DNA from: Marsupella aquatica
Lineage: Eukaryota > Marchantiophyta
Reading direction: 5' to 3'
Assembly: GCA_973895155.1 (NCBI GenBank)
Contig: OZ316895.1
Span: 22,940,001-23,004,000, forward strand
DNA: 64,000 bases
Shown here piece by piece: positions 57,732 to 64,000 of this stretch (the stretch's first letter is position 1; the number at the start of each line of letters is the position of its first letter). The notes beneath the pieces were generated by a model, which saw nothing but the letters and a program-made list of their open reading frames with translations, made no database searches and was not told where the DNA came from. The translations under genes and the position numbers were made by a program.

Positions 57732-58871
57732 ATGCTTGGGAGGTGACGTGTGTTCGTGACGGGATTTCATGACGGTTTTTCCAGCGTTGAGTGTTGGTGG
57801 ATTTTCCAGAGTTCCTTCGCATGGAACTTAGAGTTTATGGGCTCAACGGATAGATCAGGGCAAGAGCTTTCTAACGGTGTGAAGAAATCGTTGAATGGAG
57901 CTCGTGGTGCAGAGAGATCTAAGTTTTCGTCGTTCTGGATTTTGTGAAGAAAGTTGGCAATCGACTCGGAGGGAGAAGCGTCAAGTGTTTTGACTCAACG
58001 GAGAGATTGAGGCAAGACGATTGTTTTTGAGTCCGGGATTGGCTCTTTGATGCAAAGAGGAAGGCTAAGCAAAATCATTTACCTTGTTGGACTTGGTGAC
58101 GGCACCAAGTGCAATTGATCAACATTCGTTGTTGACAAGGTACCATTTTTTTTTCTTTGAAAAACTGATTCAAAATTGGCTATGGCAATTGAGAGAAATC
58201 TGTCATCTTTACCAATTTTTTTCTCTCTCGTTCTTTCCTCGTTTTGGGTGCTTCTTATATCGATCTTCATCGCCTCGGAGTCTAGTTTCCAAATCTGAAA
58301 TCGGATCTTGATTTCGTCAAAACCCGAGTGAGATATCTTGCGTTTGGTGTCGAGGGGTACATTCTGCCGTGTGTATTTTCTACGCGCGCGACCAGATTTC
58401 GACGACGAAGGGTGGTAGGGGGTTTTGGGGGTTCGAGGACACATGTCAGCCCCTCGATTGTTCTTCCAAAATTCCCACAGGGCCTGTACAAGGGTCATAG
58501 AATATTCCAAAAAACCAGAGAGCTATTTTTTGACCGTCCGACAAAGATTTCATCCGCCGAACGGTAACTTTTTTGGTTATTTTTCGGCGAGGTCGTAGCC
58601 ATTGAAGTTGGCAACGCAGCGCACCAATCACATCGCAATTTCGACAACGGGTTGTACTTGGTATTTTGGTTATTCCCTGAGGTGGTCAAAACGGGGGAGT
58701 TTCCCAAGGTTTTATCCACCTCGACCGAAATTTGAATAACTTTTCCGTCAAATTTCGATTTTGATTTCGGTTTTCAGTATTGGACTCCTAGCTTTGTGGG
58801 CTACGCGGCGGTGTTAAGTTTCGAGTTTTTTGAGAAGTTGTGAAAAACAACATTTTTTGTGATTTTCTCAT

Positions 58872-59912
58872 ATGAGTGATTCGAAGGAGTTTTTCGAAGA
58901 CGTGGAACTTGAAGCACGAGGATCATCGCGGAGGTTTCAGGGGCAGAGAGAGGAGTAGGAGGAAGAGCACGTGACACCGATACCATCACCGGTGCGGCGT
59001 GTGGTGAAGGAAGCAGTACTACTACCGGAGCTCACGGTAGTGCCAAAGAAGAAGATGGGGACTTTCAAGCTTGGGGGACCCAAGTATGAAGTGACAAAGT
59101 ATGATGGGCGCTCTGACTACTTGCTATGGGAGAAGCAGGTGAAGGGAGTGCTTTATGCATCAGGGATGGGCCAACTGCTGAGCCCTCGTGAAGACGATGT
59201 TGATGAGAAACAATGGGACCGCATGCAGGAGCAGGGAGTGTGGTGTGTTACACTCTATCTCATGCCTCCCATCATCAAGCAGTTGGGTGCACATAAGGAT
59301 TGCATGTCCTTGTTTGCGGAATTGCAGAGCAAGTATCACCGCAAGGAGTTGTCGAACCGGCTCTACACTTCCTACAAACTGATGAGTTTCAGGATGAAGG
59401 AATCTGGTACGAAGTTGCAAGACCATGTGGATGCTTTCAACGACATGGTCGTTGACTTGGAAAACCTTGGGGAGACTTTGAATGATGAGACGAAGGCTCT
59501 GCAGCTTCTTAGTTCATTGCCTCCATCTTACCAGTCCCTATCACGAGTGTTGTTGCATCGTGATAGGGATACCATTTCATACAATGACATGATAAGTTCT
59601 CTGCTTAGTGATGATCTTCAACAGAAGATGCACATCACGTCACAGCCTTCATCATCTGGTGCTGCCCTCAATGTTAACCGTGGGAGGAGTATGCAGCGAC
59701 CAACTGGGGACTGTAGAACCCAGTTTAGATCTAAATCCAGATCTAAGTCCAAGGGTAAATCCCCTCAGAGGAGGCAGGTGACATGTTGGAAGTGCAACCA
59801 AGTTGGACACTTCAAGCGAGACTGTAAGGGAAAGGCAGCGGAAACTTCATCGGCAAATGTGGCTAGGGCTGATGGAGAAGCTGATTTACTCAATGATGAG
59901 TATGTTTTATGA
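58872..59912 (+). pseudogene. copia B gag with early TAG
   Basis: Homologous to the copia A Gag, including the zinc knuckle CWKCNQVGHFKRDC. TAG at 58956-58958, 28 codons after the start, replaces the CAG present in copy A. The frame reopens at once (ATG-independent) and runs to the TGA at 59910-59912. The site that is TAG in copy A is CAG here. Confidence 0.93.
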
Positions 59913-62900
59913 AGCCGGGGGTATGCCCTGTGCACGTCATCTAGGAGAGCAGATGATGTGTGGATTCTTGATTGTGCTTGCTCTTTTCATATTTGTTACA
60001 TTCGTGAGTTTTTCCTCGGGGGGGTCACTTCCACGAAAGTGACACATCACGTGCGACGAAGTATAGGCCCATTTAAATGGGTGTGGCGGAAGACTTCCAA
60101 AGTTTGGTGGAAGAACACATAAGGCATGTTTTATTGATTGGTCGACTTTAAAGAACACATAGGCCTATTTAATTGCAAAAAATACTTTCTATAAAGTTTT
60201 TAGGGGTTTTTTAATAAAAAATGACAAAATTTTAAGAAAGAAAGGGCTTTGCAAAAAAATATTTTTCACTTTAAAGTTAGGGGGGTCAAACCCTAAAACG
60301 TCGCACGCGATGTATGACCCTCCATATAGTGACCCCCCCGAGAGTTTTTCAGTTCTTACTCTGTTTCAAACGGTTCAGTTCTGATGGGAAATGATCACTC
60401 CTGTCAAATTGAGGGAATTGGATCTATGAAGATTCAAATGTTTGATGGCGCTATGCGCACAGTGTCCAGAGTCAGGTATGTACCTGGCATGCGTAAGAAT
60501 CTGATTTCACTCGGTGTGTTGGATTCAAATGGTCATCAATGGAGCGTTATTGATGGTGAACTTCAAGTCAGGTCGGGAGAGACAGTGATTTTGAAGGGGA
60601 GTAGACAAAAGAATTTGTATGTGTTATAGGGTAATACTGTATGTGGAGAGGCCAATGTAACCAAGTCTCACGAGGAGATGACTCAACTGTGGCATTCACG
60701 GCTAGGCCACATGAGTGAGAAGGGTTTGGCTATCTTACGGAAGAATGGACTCATTTCTGATTTGCAATCTTGTAAATTAGAGTTTTGTGAGCATTGCATT
60801 CTTGGAAAGCAGCATCATCGTGCTTTTGGTGTTGGAACTCATCGTTCCAAAGCGGTTCTTGAATACATACATAGTGACGTGTGGGGTCCATCCCCGACTC
60901 CCTCACACTCTGGAAAGTTGTACTATGTATCATTTATTGATGATTACTCAAGATTTGTGTGGATTTATTTCATGACGCATAAGTCTGATGTCTTGTCCAT
61001 TTTTAAGAAGTGGAAGACCCAGGTGGAGAATCAGACTGGAAACACGATCAAGTGTTTGGATACAAGGGTGAAGAGTCTGAGGTCAGACAACGGCGGGGAG
61101 TACACTTCAATGGAATTTGAAGAGTACTGTTCAGAACAGGGGATAACTCGCCATCTCACCACAGTTTATACTCCGCAGCAGAATGGTGTCGCTGAGAGGC
61201 TCAATCGGACACTGTTGGAGCGGTCACGGAGTATGTTGAGCCAATCAGGTTTACCACAAGAATTTTGGGCAGAAGCTGTCAATACCGCAGCTTATTTGGT
61301 AAATCTTTCTCCTTCTAGTGCTATCAATTTTAAAACGCCGTTTGAGATGCGCTATAAGCGGCAAGCAGACTATCATGGCTTGGTAGTTTTTGGAAGTGAT
61401 GCATATGCTCTCACACCGAAGCAGAATAGGACCAAGTTGGATCCTACCTCCAGGAAATGTGTTTTTCTTGGGTACCAGAGTGGTGTGAAAGCCTATAGGC
61501 TATGGGATCCTATTGCCTGTAAGCTCGTTGTCAGTAGGGATGTTTCCTTCAATGAATCTAGATTATTGAAGGAGGGGGAGAATACTCAGGTCTCCCGTAC
61601 TGACAAAAGAAAATCTCCTATCCCGAATCTCGTTGAGGGGGAGATTGGTTATGAGGTGCATGACCGGAGAGAAGGAGTTGCTCCAATTATGGAGCTGGTT
61701 CCTGTGCTAGAGGAACCAGAGGAGTTTGTTGATGCTGGTGAACAGCAAGTGGATGCTGTTGAGCTTCAAATTATACCAGCACACGCAGATCAACCGGAGT
61801 CATCGGCTAGAAGAACATCTGGTCGCACTGTACGCGCTCCACCAAGGTATGGACAGTGGGTTGATTCATCTCAACTGCAAGAGGATGATTTTACAGCTGA
61901 TGATGAGGGTGATGCGTTAATTTTGGAAGAAGGGGAACCTTCTTCATTTCATGAGGCAAGTGCTTCAAAGGAGAAGCAGAAATGGACTGCAGCAATGCAA
62001 ACGGAGATGCAGTCACTAAAGGACAACAAAACTTGGGAGCTTGTTAAGCTGCCTAAGGGTCAGCAAGTGGTGGACAGCAAGTGGATTTACAAGCTGAAGG
62101 ATAATTCCATAGGAGGTGGATCGAAGGTCTACAAGGCTAGATTGGTAGCAAAGGGATTCACACAAGAGAAAGGTGTGGATTACAATGAGGTCTTCTCACC
62201 AGTTGCTAAGTACTCTACAATACGACTATTGTGTGTACTTGTTGTAATGTTTGGTCTGCTGCTAGATCAGATGGATGTTGTCACAGCTTTCCTCTATGGC
62301 ACATTGGAAGAGGTGATCTTCATGAAACAACCGCTAGGTTTTGTGAAGAGAGGACAGGAGAAATTGGTTTGCAGATTGCTGAAATCCTTGTATGGGTTGA
62401 AGCAGTCACCAAGACAGTGGAACAAGCGGTTTGACGATTGGATTCGGTCACAAGGTTTTCACAGAAGTGTATTTGACCCTTGTGTGTATTTGAAACTGGT
62501 AAAGAATATTGTCTTTGGGTTCATTGTTTTAGTACTTTATATGGATGATATGCTAATTGCAGCCAAGGATAGGTCTGAGATTGTTAAGCTCAAGGCACTG
62601 CTTAGTGCAGAGTTTAAGATGAAGGACTTAGGGCCAGCTAAGAGGATTTTGGGTATGGAGATCACTAGGGACTTGGAGGCTGGCAAGCTATGGTTGACGC
62701 AGAGCAGTTATGCGAGGAAGGTAATTGCAAGGTTCAACATGGGGAATAGCAAGCCAGTAAGTACCCCGTTGGCTCCACACTTCAAGTTATCATCAGTGTT
62801 CTGTCCTATGGATGACACAGAGAAGGGGTTGATGTCAAAGGTTCCGTATGACAAGGCAGTGGGGAGTCTCATGTATTTGATGACTTGCACTAGACTTGAT

Positions 62901-63522
62901 CTTGCCATGGCTATGGGCAAGGTGAGCAGGTACATGTCGAATCCAGGAGAAGGTACACTGGGAAGCAGTGAAGTGGATTATCAGGTACTTGAAGGGTACC
63001 GTGGATCATGGTCTTTTATTTGATGCGAATGCAAAGAATGCTAAATCATTGATTGGCTATGTTGATTCTGACTATGGACAAGATTTGGACCGAAGGAGAT
63101 CAACAACAGGATACGTGTTCACACTTGGCGGTGGATGCATATGTTGGAGGTCTACTTTGCAGAAGTGTATTGCTCAGTCTACTACAGAAGCGGAGTATGT
63201 TGCAGCTGCGGAAGCAGCAAAGGAAGCGATTTGGTTGGATAGACTTATCACTGAAATGGGATTGTCACAGGGGAATGTGAAGCTCCATTGTGATAGTCAA
63301 AGTGCGCTCCACCTTGCTGTGAACCAGGTGATGGACAGCAGAGTGAAGCACATTGACGTTAGGTACCATTTTATCAGGCAGGCTGTGTCTGATAATTTGT
63401 TTGAGCTAGTCAAGATTGATGGTAAACTCAACCCGGCTGACGCATTTACCAAAGTGATTCCTTTGGAGAGTTTCTCTAGACACCGTGACGTATTGCAAGT
63501 TTTGCAATTGCATCACAAGTAG
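59913..63522 (+). pseudogene. copia B pol, interrupted by TIR element, TAG and frameshift
   Basis: Continues in frame after the gag TGA. Protease WILDCACSFH is at about 59961, then the TIR insertion at 60015-60343, then pol resumes. A TAG lies at 60627-60629 (CAG in A). The 60678-63023 frame holds the pre-integrase zinc domain, integrase (SDVWGP, SDNGGEY) and reverse transcriptase with YMDD in place of the YVDD of copy A. One extra A near 62949 shifts RNase H into the frame 62968-63522. It keeps the QSSYARKV stretch that copy A has partly lost. Confidence 0.94.
60015..60343. mobile_element. 329-bp TIR element (MITE), hAT-like 8-bp duplication
   Basis: The element starts CTCGGGGGGGTCACTTCC and ends CTATAGTGACCCCCCCGAG-like, with further inverted similarity inward (CACGTGCGACG and CGTCGCACGCG). 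It is flanked by AGTTTTTC (60007-60014 and 60344-60351). Copia A has one AGTTTTTC with no insert (5062-5069, minus strand), so the boundaries and duplication are certain. Eight bases suggest hAT; a 9-bp reading (GAGTTTTTC) is also possible and would suggest another superfamily. The interior is AT-rich and non-coding. Confidence 0.9.
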
Positions 63523-63712
63523 AGTTTTCTTAACATTCATTGTAATTACTGATATATGCTCTTCCTCATTCCTATGTATTAGGCTACGGCTTAGTTCTGG
63601 TTTGCTCTAGTTAGAGAGGGAAACCGGTTTGGTTTTTGTCCAGAACTTCCCGTTGAGGGATCATATACATTGGCAGTATTACTCTCCCCTAGACCAGAGT
63701 CAAGGGGAAGAT

Positions 63713-64000
63713 TGTTGGGTATTTACTCTTACGTCTAGGTTAGGTATGACGTGGTTGGTACAACAACATGGGTTGGTACAACTACGTGGTTAGGTACAAC
63801 TACGTGATTAGGTACAACTATGTGGTTAGGTACAACTACGTGATTAGGTACAATTATGTGGTTAGGTACAACTAAGTTGCACACTATATCATAAGAGGCA
63901 TGTGTGCTTGGAGCTAGAGGTAGAACCAAGGCTCATTGTTATGGAGCCACTTGAGAGATAGGGAGAGCTTACACTGTGGAGACTCGGTATAGCCGACGGG
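63713..64000 (+). repeat. 3' LTR of copia B, truncated by window end
   Basis: TGTTGGGTATTTACTC start next to the purine tract. It contains seven copies of the 18-bp unit (four in the 5' LTR) and a few differences such as a 4-bp insertion in GGAGCTAGAGG. It continues past the window. Confidence 0.95.

Larger units (their letters stand above)
57351..64000 (+). mobile_element. Ty1/copia LTR retrotransposon B, coding-defective, cut by window end
   Basis: Same family and organisation as copia A, on the plus strand: 5' LTR 57351-57717, primer site 57720-57731, leader of about 1.1 kb, gag from 58872, pol to 63522, purine tract GGGGAAGA before the 3' LTR at 63713. Against copy A it carries a TAG in gag, a TAG in pol, a 329-bp TIR element in pol and a 1-bp insertion near 62949. 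A and B are otherwise very similar in sequence. Confidence 0.96.

Overview
The window is nuclear DNA of a land plant. Evidence: a spliced gene for plastid ribosomal protein bL31c with a transit peptide, an ELF4-type circadian clock gene, a plant-type HhH-GPD DNA glycosylase, an ankyrin/PGG membrane protein, a THEP1-type NTPase, spliceosomal introns with GT/AG ends, and Ty1/copia retrotransposons primed by initiator tRNA-Met. I cannot name the species. A non-flowering plant (bryophyte or lycophyte) is only a weak guess. Most of the window is transposons and repeats, with six intact-looking genes spread among them.

Layout. 0-8.7 kb: a gene-like locus of unknown function split by copia element A (minus strand, 1348-7810, 5-bp target duplication). 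9-10.5 kb: relic of a non-LTR-like retroelement and tandem repeats. 10.6-11.8 kb: bL31c. 13.9-14.9 kb: a short-chain dehydrogenase (SDR), with a truncated pseudogene copy at 26.9-27.5 kb. 15.9-16.7 kb: a minisatellite. 17.4-22.1 kb: a large imperfect palindrome embedded in a GACATCTTTT-type minisatellite and carrying a Tourist/Harbinger-like MITE in one arm; a related structure lies at 37.3-40.2 kb. 24.07-25.27 kb: a 1200-bp MULE-like element. 27.7-31.1 kb: DNA glycosylase. 33.2-36.2 kb: ankyrin/PGG protein. 40.4-40.9 kb: LTR-derived palindrome. 44.7-45.0 kb: ELF4. 47.4-49.7 kb: a foldback element whose arms contain a cysteine-rich coding relic. 52.5-55.5 kb: THEP1 NTPase with a 16-nt microexon. 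57.35-64 kb: copia element B (plus strand, cut by the window end), inserted in an older LTR of its own family and carrying a small TIR element inside pol.

The six genes look functionally unrelated (plastid translation, redox metabolism, base-excision repair, membrane ankyrin protein, clock, nucleotide metabolism), so there is no sign of a cluster or pathway. The informative biology is in the mobile DNA. Three non-autonomous DNA elements can be delimited exactly by target duplications, two of them also by an empty paralogous site. The two copia copies carry different stop codons, all explained by C-to-T changes at CAG or CGA codons. The LTRs carry an 18-bp repeat whose copy number (4, 9, 4, 7) accounts for their length difference.
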